A stretch of 64,000 nucleotides of DNA. Origin: Sordaria brevicollis (taxonomy: Eukaryota > Ascomycota > Sordariomycetes > Sordariales > Sordariaceae). Below the pieces are notes generated by a model, which saw nothing but the letters and a program-made list of their open reading frames with translations, had not been told where the DNA came from and made no database searches. The stretch lies in contig JAUTDP010000009.1 of NCBI GenBank assembly GCA_033439795.1, forward strand, positions 744,001 to 808,000, read 5' to 3'. The position numbers and the translations under genes were made by a program. Positions 48,401-60,240 of this stretch are shown here, in pieces (position 1 is the first letter of the stretch; every line of letters begins with the position of its first letter).

Positions 48401-50470
48401 GTCACTTGATCCTTTTTCTTTTGGCAATCCCGGTCCAGCCATGACACATGCGACTTGTCGCCGAGGGCGAGACCCTAGTCAACATGTTCCTGACTCCTAG
48501 TCTTCGACGAGGATGTCACAGCAGACACCGAAGCCTTCCATGGTTTTACGAGGGCATGTATGCCTCTTGCGCTTCATGTCGGGAGGGAAGCTGGCATGAC
48601 TCCCACCAGTCAATCGCTATCATTCAAAGACCTCTGGGTCTTGATCGTCGGAGGCCGACAGTCTTTGATCCCGTATGTTTAGTTTCGGTCAATTTTCCCC
48701 TCAAATACTGCGCCTTATTAGCCACTGCTACCACAGAGCCGCTTCACGGAGCCGCAGAGTTGCACAGAGCCGCAACCGGCACCCCGGACAGTATCGAGTT
48801 GAAGCGGAGGCATGCTGTCATGCCTGGTACCAGCAAGTGCTGGCGAGGCTGGATCCAGGCACTGCCCTCTGGCTACACGCCGCCAGTCGGCATCGCAGGC
48901 GGTCATACTCCAAACGCAAGCGAAAGCAATTCGCGAAATTGGCGCGATTGCCTTGGGCATATTGGATTTCCAGTCGCAGAGTAGGTAGCTAATGATGGTA
49001 TTCAGGGATGCGGTCGGTGAGATGGACGATTTAGACGTATTAAATGATTGCGGGCGATAGGACAATTGTGGCAGTGAGAAGAAATGTACCTTTGATATGC
49101 TCACATGAGTTGCGAGGAGGGACGAGATGCTAGGGCATACGCCAGGCTTTTGCAGCCGGTAACGGGTGACGGAACTTGGGCGGAAGTTACGAGCGGAACT
49201 TTCGATACTATCGTGTGTAGGTACGTACCATCCCGCATTATGTCCCACCTCTTCATTCGTTTTATTACGGGTAATTACCAATGTAAGGTCTAACCTAAAC
49301 CAAATGTGGTGAATAAACACGCTGTAACTCTACACCAGCAAGTGCCGAGTGTACTGTATACCTTCCCACGTTTTTTGAGCCTCAATGCATGCAAGACAGC
49401 CACCGGCTTTGCATCTGGGGGTCTCGCTATACCCAAACCAAAGAGAATCAACCTTTATGCCGGTGTTACTTGACTCAAATAGTGTTTGTTTCAATACCAA
49501 AGCCAAGGATCTCATCACATCACGTCGCCGACATCAACCCGGTTCAAGACGGCGACCCCGACATTCCAGAGGGAATGAACTCTGGGGGCGGAAAGGAAGG
49601 ATGCTCTACACATGGATGAACTCGAACTGACCGGCAAGCAGTTTCACCGAAAATGGCAGTTAGATTTGCGAGTTACTTACTACTAAACCATCTTGGGCAT
49701 GACACTCAGCATCTCTGCCTTATGCTTGCCCATTCTCTACGGACGCTATCCCGATACACAGCCGTTGATACTTGCTTTTCTACCAGGTATACTCAGCCTG
49801 GATTTTCAAAGTACTGACCGAGGACTGTTCCTGTCAAGGCCTCAGGATGGCTCAACGCTCACCAACCGCCCTCCAACCTAGCCGGTTCAAAAATGAAGCT
49901 TTCCAGGGAATGACGGGTAGGCCGTCCCGTCATTATGAGTCTTCGTCTTGAGCGAGTGGCAGAGTCTGGGAGTGGAGATCGTTCACCGGAGCTGCACCGC
50001 CATAACTGTCGGTCTCGTTTTGTACCATCTAGGTCATAGTTTCGCTGAATGCAAAGCTGACAGCTCAATGGTCGTGTTTGGCAGGACTTCCATGGAAAAC
50101 TCTACGCACGAGGCGGATCCGTGCTAGTCGTTGAGTGACACTGGAGCCTTTCAAGGTTGAATGGCTGGGTCAACGATGATGCATGAGGAATTCCAGTTGG
50201 GAATATGTTGTCTACACCTTCGTAGATATCGTGAGCTAGGGGTATAATACCCTTGTCCTTCCCATTGACTGTCTGTTCTCAAATCTTCACCATCACCACA
50301 TCACACCTCATTGTTTCTCTCCAGACATAAAGAATTCAAGCAATCCTCACCATCAAGTGCAAGTAGTCGATATCGAAGTTATTCCGAAGAATCCACACAT
50401 TTTCACAACCACTCCACCCTGAAAAGCGATTTCTCCCTTCAAATACACTCAACAACCACCAGTTCCCAAA
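45471..50470. other. 5 kb gene-poor region between divergent genes
   Basis: Upstream of pfa5 (minus) and of the small CxxC protein gene (plus). Overlapping open stretches at 48,448-48,984 (plus, 178 codons) and 48,718-49,320 (minus, 200 codons) show no motif; a GAGCCGC-like repeat lies inside near 48,735-48,780. A TATA-like GGTATAATAC occurs at 50,241-50,250, about 220 bp before the small gene's ATG. The rest is unassigned. Confidence 0.45.
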
Positions 50471-50771
50471 ATGTCCGGCAGATACGCGAGCTCCTCTCAC
50501 AGCAAGGGCTCCAGCTCCTCTGGAAGCAAGCACGGTGGTTCTTCAGGATCTGGCTCCAAGACATATACTACTGTGTGGTATTGCGTAAGTAGCTCCTGGC
50601 TTTCGGTACGTTTTGCAATTTAGGTAAGCTTCTAACCACTGTTCTTCTATGTAGAATAACTGCAACTACGGGCCAAACAACATCAATCTTGATGATTTCT
50701 GCCCCAACTGCCAACATCCGCGCTGCCGCCACTGTACTATCACCACGATCTCGGTCAGCTCTCACAGATAA
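50471..50771 (+). CDS. Small Ser/Gly-rich protein with CxxC zinc-binding motif
   Basis: Two exons (50471-50584, 50655-50771; 70-nt intron GTAAGT...ATGTAG) give 76 residues. The first half is Ser/Gly/Lys-rich and probably disordered. The second half has C38-x2-C41-x12-C54-x2-C57-x4-C62-x2-C65, written WYCNNC...DFCPNCQHPRCRHC. This six-cysteine W-x-C-x2-C...C-x2-C-Q-H-x-R-C-x2-C pattern recurs in many short fungal proteins of unknown role and suggests a zinc ribbon. The intron splits the first CxxC. Function is not known; a nuclear or protein-interaction role would be guesswork. Confidence 0.82.
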
Positions 50772-53458
50772 GCGTGCTGCTCTCACAGGCTTTCAACTGA
50801 GCTACATTTGTGTGCCTACAAAAGTTAAAAGATGCCTGATACACCACCTCCAGATCATGTTGACAGAACATACGACGAACACGGACACTCCTTCTTTCTT
50901 ATGTCTAACTGAATTTTTTTTCACTTTTCTTTTCCTTCAGCTTCAAGCACAACCTTGGGAGCTACTATCGGAGGATTGCATTAGCCGAACTCACATTACC
51001 ATGTTGGAAAAGCATGACTCAAGATTATCGGGCGCAGGCCCATGGAAAAGCGAGCACCAAGCGGGAAATTTAGATCTGTCATTAATGTTGTTAGTTATTT
51101 ACTGTCATTTCACTTAGACTTTCATATCAAAATACACCCCTCGTTGATATACGCAAGCCAGTTCTACTGGACATGCAAGTAAGATCTTTGCCACTCACAT
51201 ATGACACTCGGAGTTGGACACTATCTGAACCCTTCATTTTTGGAAGCATCCAAATCGGTATACTATACATCCCAATCAATCTAGCTCAAGCTTTCCCCCT
51301 CCCTCAAGGAAGTAATCCAATGCACTACCCTCTAGCCGCAGCTCACTTCTCTCAAACCTCAAGAGTACAAAGATGGTCACACCGACCCTTTCCCATTCCT
51401 CTGCAGCTGTCAACTTAGTCCAATCCATAGTTTTTGCCACTTCACAGGATCATCACAGTTCAGAACCCTTATCCAATACACTTGACCATATCGTGTCATC
51501 CATATACACCATCCCAACCGTGACCCATCATGCAAATGTTGACTCCACGATCTATTGATCAGAAACAAGATTTTTACATCCTACAAAGCGACTGAAACAC
51601 CCGCCAACAATTACATGACATGATATGCATGTGGATGGATGTTTTGCTGTTGTGCCTGGGTAATGTAAGGTATGATGCGGCTCCCACCGCCCGGGGTGAC
51701 ACATTAGGGGACTGCTGCTGCAACCCACCAACCATCACGTTCGGCATTACCAGCAGCAGCCACTATTTTTTACTTGACGCTTCCGTCTGCAAAGTATCTT
51801 TGCAAGTTACAACCCACCCTGCCTACCTATAAGCCTAGCCGCGCCAATCTGTACCACTGAAGCACTGAAAGAAGGGAATGTTACACGCACATCATCTTCA
51901 TCATCGCTGTTGTGGTTGGGTTGCTACACCTGCAGGACATTGCATCTGGCTCAGGGCAGATTACTGGTCCTTTGGGTTGATCATCCTGGGCTCCCAAAAC
52001 GGCAGTCATGCAAAAGCTTTCCTCTGCCACAGACACTGAAGAGATTTGTGATTCAGATACCTGTAATTTGGAAAATGATCTTTCGTATACCCAGGTAGAC
52101 CGAAAATACCTTCCAGCCGTATACATGGAGAAAGTAGCGTGATTTTGTCCTTGTGTTCTTTAACTAGAAATGAATGTCTAGGTAGTAGCGTATCGTTAAA
52201 TGGAGGGGAGAAGCGCTATCCCAAGTCGTACTATAACTTTTCAGTTTGGTATCTTTTATTATGAGAAAAGTTCTACAATATTCGCGTAGACCTAAACTAC
52301 GTAAGAAAACCTGATGGTCCAGAGATCTATGTATGAGGCTCTGAAGGGGCGATAAAATACCGCTAAAACTATACTAGTTTCTGGGTATTGATACTTTGAC
52401 CTAGGCTGTCCGGCTCCATGTACCTACCACAATCGTAACCCATACAGATAGTTGCCGAGGAGGATTGCAGGTAGTTTAGGTTCTCATCCCTTCGGCCCTT
52501 TTTTTGCTCACCGGTTGACCTTGATTTTCCATAAGCAAACCGCTGTTGCCGCCAACACACAGAAAAAAAATATGTAAACGGTTTATCTAGATAGTAGAAT
52601 GTGTTCTCTCTGAATTCCAGATCCTGTTAGCTGACCAACAGGGGCTTAGTTAGGCACTCCACCTTTTTGTCAACACCCCCAAACAAAATTGAATACCTAA
52701 CCCAATCTAGATACCGAGAGAGCGGGAGATGATGCAAGTAGGGCTGCAAGGAAGAAGGGCTTGTCAAGCGGTAGGGAGGGAGGGAGGGAGGGAAAAAGGT
52801 ATTGTATATCCACCATCTTGGCGTAGCTATAATGTATGTAGCCTTATCATACCACACCCTTATGGACAAGTGCCGTAAGGCTGGACAGCTGGATGACTGG
52901 TTCGGCTGGTGGCGTCGACGAGGGCGCAGAACGCGGCAATACTCTAGAAGTAGTTGGCAACTTCACGAGCTTTCTTGGGGAAGCGAGGCAGGCAATGTGA
53001 AGAAGGAGAACGAGAACGAGAAGGGATTTGTTGACTGATCAGTCTGATCACTTGGCAACCGGCCTCATGCCGGCGGAACCTTGGTGGTGATAGTGACAGG
53101 CACGGCGATGCCTGCGTTGACAATGACGGTATCGATTAGGTAGTGTCATTGTCTTGTCTCTCTCCGCGAAGTCGACGAGGGAAACTGGCCGGGAAGAGTC
53201 TAAGTATCAACACTTTCTCAATTTTGCCCCTGTTTTCGGTGGTACCGAAAATGGGTTGCTAGTCTGCTTTGGTGACCGATACCTTACCTTCGACTATTAC
53301 GGAAAGCCAAAGTTTCCCATGACTCCCAAAGTGGAAAGCCGATCTGGGTGCATATGCATATTGTGACATTTTGCATGTTGGCGCCGCTCCTGATGTGGCA
53401 GGTGTTGTTGGTGTGGGCGGATTAGGCGCGAGGGCTGAGGAAGGTCTGCGGGATTTGA
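50772..53458. other. Intergenic region
   Basis: The first few hundred bases are likely 3' UTR of the small CxxC gene. The remainder is AT-moderate with no recognisable gene. A GGGA microsatellite lies at about 52,777-52,793. Confidence 0.5.
52777..52793. repeat. GGGA microsatellite
   Basis: About four tandem GGGA units are seen directly. No function inferred. Confidence 0.8.
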
Positions 53459-53749
53459 TTAGTTGCCTTGATCAAGTCTTTGTTGGACTTTCTCCGCGGT
53501 GTTGCGCTTGCGGGGAAGGGTCTTGAGAGGATCCGGAATGAGGGGAGCTTGAGCTGAAGATGGCGGTTGATGATGTTTTGAATGATAGGATCATCAGGCC
53601 CCCAAGGTGTGATGTGCCTGATCAACACCAAGCCCAATGTCGGTCATGTCCGGACGAGTGAAATTATGAGAAGCAGTATCGCCAAGATCATGGTAACGAG
53701 ACGATGACGTTGCAAAAGGCGGATGGAAAAGAGCTTTACCATTTACCAT
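53459..53749 (-). pseudogene. Candidate small gene or pseudogene interrupted by TGA-TGA
   Basis: From ATG at 53749 the minus strand encodes 51 residues (MVNGKALFHPPF...GLGVDQAHHTLGA) and then two consecutive TGA codons at 53,591-53,596. The same frame stays open for a further 43 codons with protein-like composition (SYHSKHHQPP, then LPRKRNTAEKVQQRLDQ) to TAA at 53,459. A weak intron (GTGTTG...CTTCAG) would remove both stops in phase and give about 71 residues. Alternatives are a 51-residue protein with a coincidental tail, a pseudogene, or noncoding DNA. No family recognised. Confidence 0.35.
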
Positions 53750-55015
53750 ATCAAACACGGAATGCTCGACGGGGTGAAGTTGAAGTTATGTAATTGTCTT
53801 GGATAGAAACAAAGTTAATGTGGATCTTTCGTTAAATGTGGGGACGCAACCGCGACCCGACGGGACCGGGAGACGGACACTGGGTGGGTCTGACCAGTCC
53901 GTCTTTGAGTTTAAACAGTCTTGATTGGGTGAAGAAGAAGAAATGGAGACGACGGGTAGAAGCGAGAGCCCCACTCGATCATAGGTTTCCGTCCGATCCC
54001 GAACTTCCACCGCGCTGGAGAAAAATGACCACGGTCTTGGAAAATCACGTCGCGAGGTTGTCAATGGTATGATGATGTTGCTCACCGAAAGAATGGTAAA
54101 AAATTGTCAAGTTCCAAAATTCAATGACTGAACAGATTGCACTTGCTACCAATAGTCATACTAAGCCACGAACCAACTGCCTATCTGTCACGGACCGATT
54201 ACTGTGGTGTTGGCCGGTCCGAAGCTGACAGGAACGTCCAATAAGCCGGCTGTTAGTTTGACACCTAGAAACTTGCAAATTCCGTCCACCATTCTAGTGA
54301 TGCCGGAGAAAGCCTCGCGAGCGGAGTGTTACTTCATATTGCAGGATGTACCATTTACGTTTGAGGCTCTTTAGCGGTGTATATTTACTTGACAGGAGCG
54401 GGAGATCGACGTTTGGTTGCGTATCAGAGTCCTCTTTTGTACGATACGTGAGAAACCTAGAAGCTGAGGTATGGTACCCTACAACATAATGTCCATGTTC
54501 ACATTATAAGAACCGACGAAATGGTGTTATGAGATAAACCGCTATTGTTTGTTACCAGGGTCTGATTCTCTCTTAGTTCGTGTAAGATACTCACACAAAT
54601 AATGTATCCGCTTCATCCTTCCCGTAACTAACATCCGACTTCGTGTACTTGGCCAACATCTCCGAGCCTGAAGCAGGGAGAAGGCAGGAGCATCACCCAG
54701 CCGAGTGATGCAAAGGGGCAGTGAAATAATGAAGAAGAAAAAAAGATGAGCGAATCATATACAAGCCAAACGCCCGTCTTTATGACTACAAGGACCGATA
54801 GACACCATGTCCCAAAGATAGTTGTACCATAAAAAAGATAATCAGAGCCAAGTAACCAAGCCAAACTCACAACTCCTGTTTCTTTACCCACACTCCCCGA
54901 AACCTTGCAATGTCCTTGAATCTTACACTCCATCACCCAATGAGACCGAACACCGGTCAACCATGACCCAATCCGAGGGAGCATTGTACAAGTGGCCCAG
55001 CTTGGTTCCTCGTCA
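53750..55015. other. Intergenic region downstream of the ash1-like gene
   Basis: Presumed 3' UTR of the minus-strand methyltransferase gene at the right, upstream DNA of the small candidate gene at the left. No other gene signal. Confidence 0.5.
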
Positions 55016-58000
55016 TCATGCCTCAACCGACTCGGGAGCGGCATTTTCATCGTGGTCGTCGACCTGTTTGTTAACAAGGCGAATCTTAGTCGCACTCTTA
55101 GTACCAATTGATCCCTTTCCAGACTTGGTCACGGCCTTGCCCGTCTTCTTACCGACGGTCAGCTTGGGCATCGCCTTGCCTGGCTTCGTGACCTTAGCTT
55201 TCGGGATAGCCTTGCGGGGCTTAACCACCTTGGAGGCTGCCGTAGATGTGGTTGCGGGGCTGGCAGTAGCATCCTTGCTCTTGGTGGGAGACTTCCTGGC
55301 CTTCTTAAAGAGAGAAGAGACGTTCTTAACGCCGGAGTCACGCACCTTCCAAGAGGGAGCGCGTTTCCTCGCAGAGGAAGAGGACGGTACATCAAAAATC
55401 GACCCCCCGTCTCCCTCTGCAGCGGCAGGAGTTCCTTCAACAGCGTCCGCAGTCTTCTTAGCCCTGGGCGTGTTTTTGGGAGTAGTTTTGGGTGTTTTGG
55501 AAACCTGATTTCCTACCTCCTCTTCTCCTGTCGTTCCTGCCGCTGTGATAGAGCCAGCTGCATCGTCAGCTGCGACTATAGTCAAGCCGGAAGCCCTTGA
55601 GGGTGTTTTCAGCATGATTGTCTTGCTTTTCGCCGCCGCACCTTTCTTGGGGATGGACTTGACGACTCTCGTTGTCGCAATGCTGACCTTGCGGGTATAG
55701 GTCTTGGTGGTCTTCGCCAAAGCAACCTTAGACTTGGCGCTGACAGATACCTTGGATACCTTTCGTGACACAAATGTCGTAGCTCCCTCGGTCGCCTTGC
55801 CTGCTTGAGCTTTACCAACCTTCAACTTCTTGGGCGATTTCCCCTCGCCCTCTGCAGCATTGTCCTTTCCACCACCGAGAAGCTCCTGGAGCTTCCTTTT
55901 AACACTACTCTTCTTCTTGCCCTTGGCCTCTGCCTTCGGAGGCTTGGGCGGCTTCACTTCCTTAGGTTTGGGCCCAAGGACGCCTCGGCAGTTAGGCGCA
56001 CCGCACAAACACTTCTGCACGTTCTTAGCGGAGAAGGGGTCGAAGTTGTAGTCGTATGTTAGCTCTTCGCCAGTCTGGATGGGACGATCACCCGCAAAAA
56101 GAGCCATTCTCGGCTGTCCTGAGACGATCCATTTGATCATGCGACAGTTAGGAGAGCATGAGTGATTGACAAACCGTGCGATACTGCCGGTAGTCGCGTC
56201 AATGATCATGTTTTGGTCGAACGACATGAGGTAGTAACACTGTGAATCTTGTCAGAGAGGGAAGCTTTGTTAAGAAACATAACAGTTTCGGAAGAACCTA
56301 CCTCGTTGTTCTTGTACTCCTCATTCATTCGACGTTCACACTCCTCCTCGGTGATAATTTCGCCGGTGTACTCCATGATGATCTGGTGGGGCTCAAAGCA
56401 GCGGTTGCTTCGCACACCATACCCTCGGTCATCGGTCTTGAAGACCTCAACACCCACGCGGTAACGGCCGCCTTTCTTTGTTCTTTCCGTGAGCATTTGG
56501 AAAGCGCGGTTTTGGCAGAACTCTTTGCCAACATTACAGTTGGTCTCGTCACACTCGTACAGCATGACTCGATTCTGGCAATCTTGTGCGCAGCCGTCCT
56601 CAGGTGTGCATACGCATTTGGAAGCAAAATCTTCGAAGTGAGGAGTCTTTTTCCAAACCGCCGCGGCCTGACCGATGAAGCGATCTACAAAAACATAGAC
56701 AGGTTAGCTGTCGAGAACTCATGATTCGCGGCTCGTGGTCTACTCACTCTTCGTCATGGTGCGGTATGCGGTGGGCTTGGGCTGTCCAGGAGGCAATGGA
56801 TGACAGATATCAAATGGTAGTTTGAAATCACGTCCAGCGATGAGCAACCGCAAGCCATTGAAAATTGGCAGTGGAAGGGTATTGTTCAGTGGAGAGGGTT
56901 TTGCAAGTTCTGGAATACTCTGGAGCTTCTTCCTCTCTTGCTTGGTGAGGCTTTGGGCGACGTCCTCGGGCGCCTGCTGGCCAGCATAAAGACCCTTATT
57001 GAGCCATTTCTTCACGCGCTTTGGCTTGACAACTGGGCGAGGAGTGTCGTCATTGATCGGAGCCTCTGGTTCCGCCGTCTTTTCTTCACGCACTGCAGTC
57101 TTGCTGCTCTCGATCTTGGCCTTCTTCTTTGCTGGCACAGAGGTCTCCCTCTCGTCCGTTCCCTCGATGGGCTTTCCGTTACTCCAGACAGTGTAGCGGA
57201 TGGGACGAGTTTCAATGCCAACGAACTCGTTCGTATCTCGCAAGCGCTTCAGTTCGCGTGGAACACGTGTTACAGAAGGTTCGGCGGTCTTCTTGGTCTT
57301 TTTGCCCGGTGCTGGTGTAGGTGCGATCAATTGTAGAAGGGGGTCTTCAACGGGGACCCCCGAGTGACGCGTCACTCTGCGTGTAGCAGGGACTGCGGAT
57401 GAGGCTCTGATTGTTTCAGCTGTTGCTGATTTGCCTTTAGTTGCTTTGACGGCCTTCGCTTTCGCTACTTTAACTTGTTTGGCAAGGCTTGTTTGTACAT
57501 CTTCAACTGTCCCCTCTGGGACATCTTCCCACGTGCCCGCTTGTCCATCTTCAGTGACACTGTTTTCCGCTGTTTTCTCGAAATTCTCGGCGTCATTCGG
57601 GGCGCTGATAATAGCTTCATGAACAGTGCTCGTTCCAGCTTCCTCGGTGGTGGCGGTGGCTCGTTTGGGGGGTTTGGCAATGACTGTCCTGGTTGCTTTG
57701 TTTGCGTTTGCCGCCGTGCGTTTCCTGGGCCTACCCACAGGCCTCTTGGCAACCTCCTTTTTGGTTGTCTTGGGTCCCTTTGTGCTTGACTGTTTGGCTG
57801 GGCTCAATACAATCGCGGAGGTGTGATCGGTAACCTCGACTGGCAGGGAAGAAGTCGTCGCGTCACTGGCAACGGGGATGATGTCTTGCGCGGTATCGGT
57901 GTTTGTTGTCGAGTTCAGTTCGGCGATATCCGTAGGAAAATCAAGCGGCGCATCAAGCATTGGCGCGTCGGAACTCTCTTGGTCCACGCGATTTTCCTCA

Positions 58001-59091
58001 GCTGGGACGTCAGGTAGTGTAACGGCGTCATTGTCTTCGGGGCTAGCACGGAAGTCAGGAGTTGTTGACTCGACGGCTGCAGACTCGGGGGCCGTGAGCT
58101 CGGGGACTGTAGGTTCGGGAATTGTGAGCTCGAAAGTCGCGTGCTCGAAGATCGAAGGCTCGGGGATCGAAGGCTCGAGGATCGCAGGCTCGAGGATTGG
58201 AGGCTCGGGGATCGCAGGCTCGGTCGGGGTTGATGGCGCAGGAGCTGAGGGTTCAGAAGTTGAGGGCTCGGGGACTGAGGGCTCGGGGGTCGGGATCGCG
58301 TGGACGGAGGGGATCGTAGGCGCATCTGCGGGCGCTCTCGAATCGGGTTCATCGGTTTCCTGATTTGTTGGTTGACCAGGTAGAGTGTCTGCGACAAGAG
58401 CAGGGTCGACTGGGGTTCCGTCTTGAGCTGCTTGTAGGGCGGCCAGACGAGCGGCCTCTGCGGCGGCGGCCTCCGCGGCCAGTAGGGCCAGTAATTTCTT
58501 GCCTTTTGGTTTTCGCTTTTTCTTGAGAACAATATCGCCCTTCGAGGCGCGTTTGCCATGCACATAGGTGCCCGTCAATCTCGCGAGGTTGTATACCGGG
58601 GCGTTGTTACCGCGCGCACGGCGCGGAAATCGACCGGTTGCCTCACCGGGGGGCGGTTCCTGTTGGGCGGAATCCGCGGGCTGTTGGGGCTGGGGAACCA
58701 CAACAATGGCGTCTCGCTGTTGGGCCTCTGTTATCCCTTGGCCATCGGCTTGTTGTTGTTCTTGATGCAACTGTTGGCGGATTTGGTTTTGCTGTTCGTG
58801 CTCCAGAAAAGGGATGGCGCTTTCTAAACTTGGCACGTCGTCGGAAACGGTATCTGGCTTGCCATTGACATCGGCATCGGAGATCTGCGACATATTATCC
58901 GGCGAGACGGTGGTTGGCGGTGTCGAGGTCAGCGAAGCCGGTGCATTTGAAGAGGCCTCGATGGACGCATCGGTAGGCGCGCTCGCGGCGCTCACAAAGC
59001 TCGAGTCTGAACTGAGAAGCCCCCGGGCCAGCTCAGCAATTGCCACGATTGCCGCCATTGCCGCGGTTTCGCAAGGCGACCAACGCGGCAA
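55016..59091 (-). CDS. ash1: ASH1-like histone H3K36 methyltransferase (AWS-SET-postSET)
   Basis: Chromatin-bound lysine methyltransferase using S-adenosylmethionine. Exons 59091-56748, 56684-56302 and 56239-55016 (introns 63 and 62 nt) give 1,316 residues. An AWS domain at about 800-850 has KCVC, GCAQDCQNR and the YECDETNC/CQNR cysteines. SET at about 855-978 shows GYGVRS, YTGEII, NHSCSPNC (934-941) and GEELTYDYNF; post-SET has CLCGAPNC at 987-993. AWS-SET-postSET occurs in the Set2/ASH1/NSD group. The SET domain lies two thirds along the protein with a long acidic/Pro-rich N-terminus and no C-terminal WW or SRI domain, which favours ASH1 over Set2. An AT-hook-like KRPVGRPRKR lies at 449-458. 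Residues 265-345 carry imperfect PEPS-type repeats. The C-terminal 320 residues are a basic Lys/Ala/Pro tail. Start 59091 is the first ATG; Met12 is an alternative. Confidence 0.9.
58080..58300 (-). repeat. Imperfect 15-bp repeats coding PEPS motifs in ash1
   Basis: Units such as GGGATCGAAGGCTCG recur with small changes; on the coding strand they specify EPSIP/EPAIL-like pentapeptides. The 5-residue period keeps the reading frame. Such arrays often vary in length between strains. Confidence 0.8.
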
Positions 59092-60240
59092 GTGAGTGAG
59101 CCTTGGGCTACCGGGTTGTGTGGTGACAGGAAAAAAGTTGAGTTACCGACGCTACTGTTGTCCGGAAGTGGTGGTAGTTGGAGATGCGGAGCGCGGCGGG
59201 CGCGTGGCAAACTCGACCGGCTCCACGGTGAGATTGCTTGGCCCAACGGTGAGGGAGGAAGGGAGGCCCACGCAACAGCAAATGGTCCGGTCAACCAAAC
59301 AACGGGTGCAGCTGAGATGCAGGAGAGCACAACCCGACGCGGTGCAATGGCCTTCTTCCTTTTTACTCGAGAATTTGGGGCGAGGCGGTCTCGAAAGACG
59401 AGCAACAGGCAGGCAATAAAAAACGACCCAACCGTTGCATAGATAGGAGTCGAATAACTGAAGTGAAATACCGGGGAAAAAAAAAATAAAAGTCAAGTGT
59501 CGCTGGCGAGAAATCTGCGCGTTAAGCCAAAGTTGCAATGGCGGTTAGCAGTTGTGTTGCCGGTGATTGTTGTTGTGTTGTGTCGTGGTTGTTGACGTGG
59601 GAAAATTTGAAGCGGCGATGGAGCATGAACAAGTTGCGCTGTAAACGGCCGATATTTCGCAACGCCGTGGGGGAAGAGAGGGGGAATGAAAATAAGTGGT
59701 GCAAGATGTACGTTTGTTGCTTGATAGGTTGTGCTGTTGACGATCGTATTCCCGAACGACGGGCAGAAAGCCAAGGTGGGAGGGGGGTGGTTTGACGGAG
59801 ATGGAAACAATTGAGTGAAGGGGTGAAAAGGCTGTGAAAGGATGTGAGGCACGAACGAACGGGCACGCGGAGCGAGACCCGGAGGTGGTAGCGAGCGCGA
59901 ATAAGGCAAGTCGAGTGGAGGAGGAGAAGGAGGGATGTGGATGGTGGACGTTGGAACGTGTGAATGCCTTAACTGTGAGAAGAAGGCCAGGGGGTAGAGA
60001 GGTAACTTGTCACTCACCGAAATACGAATAGCTGCAAAGTCCAGGTCCCAGCCAGACACCGGACAAGACACTCGAGAAGGGAGCGCGGGCAAATGCGGTA
60101 GCAGACAGCAGCGATGCGGATGGATATTCCTTGATGCTCTGGGCGTGCCTGGATTGAGCCCTGGCGGGACTCTGGTCGATGGATGGACCGATGTGGTCGA
60201 GTGGTTGCGTGCGCGCACCGAGAATGCGTGATGGCGAGAG
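59092..60240 (-). promoter_or_regulatory. Probable long 5' leader of ash1 with a possible UTR intron
   Basis: The coding-strand sequence is pyrimidine-rich, as is usual for leaders in these fungi. A GTGAGT donor at about 60,019 and a TTTTTTTTCCCC...CACTTCAG acceptor at about 59,458 could define an intron of about 560 nt. A 241-codon minus-strand open stretch overlapping this (59,493-60,218) is Pro/Ser/His-rich and looks like leader rather than gene. Confidence 0.4.

Noticed and set aside
59493..60218. 241-codon minus-strand frame upstream of ash1
   Set aside because: Pro/Ser/His-rich composition comes from a pyrimidine-rich leader, and probable splice sites cut through it.
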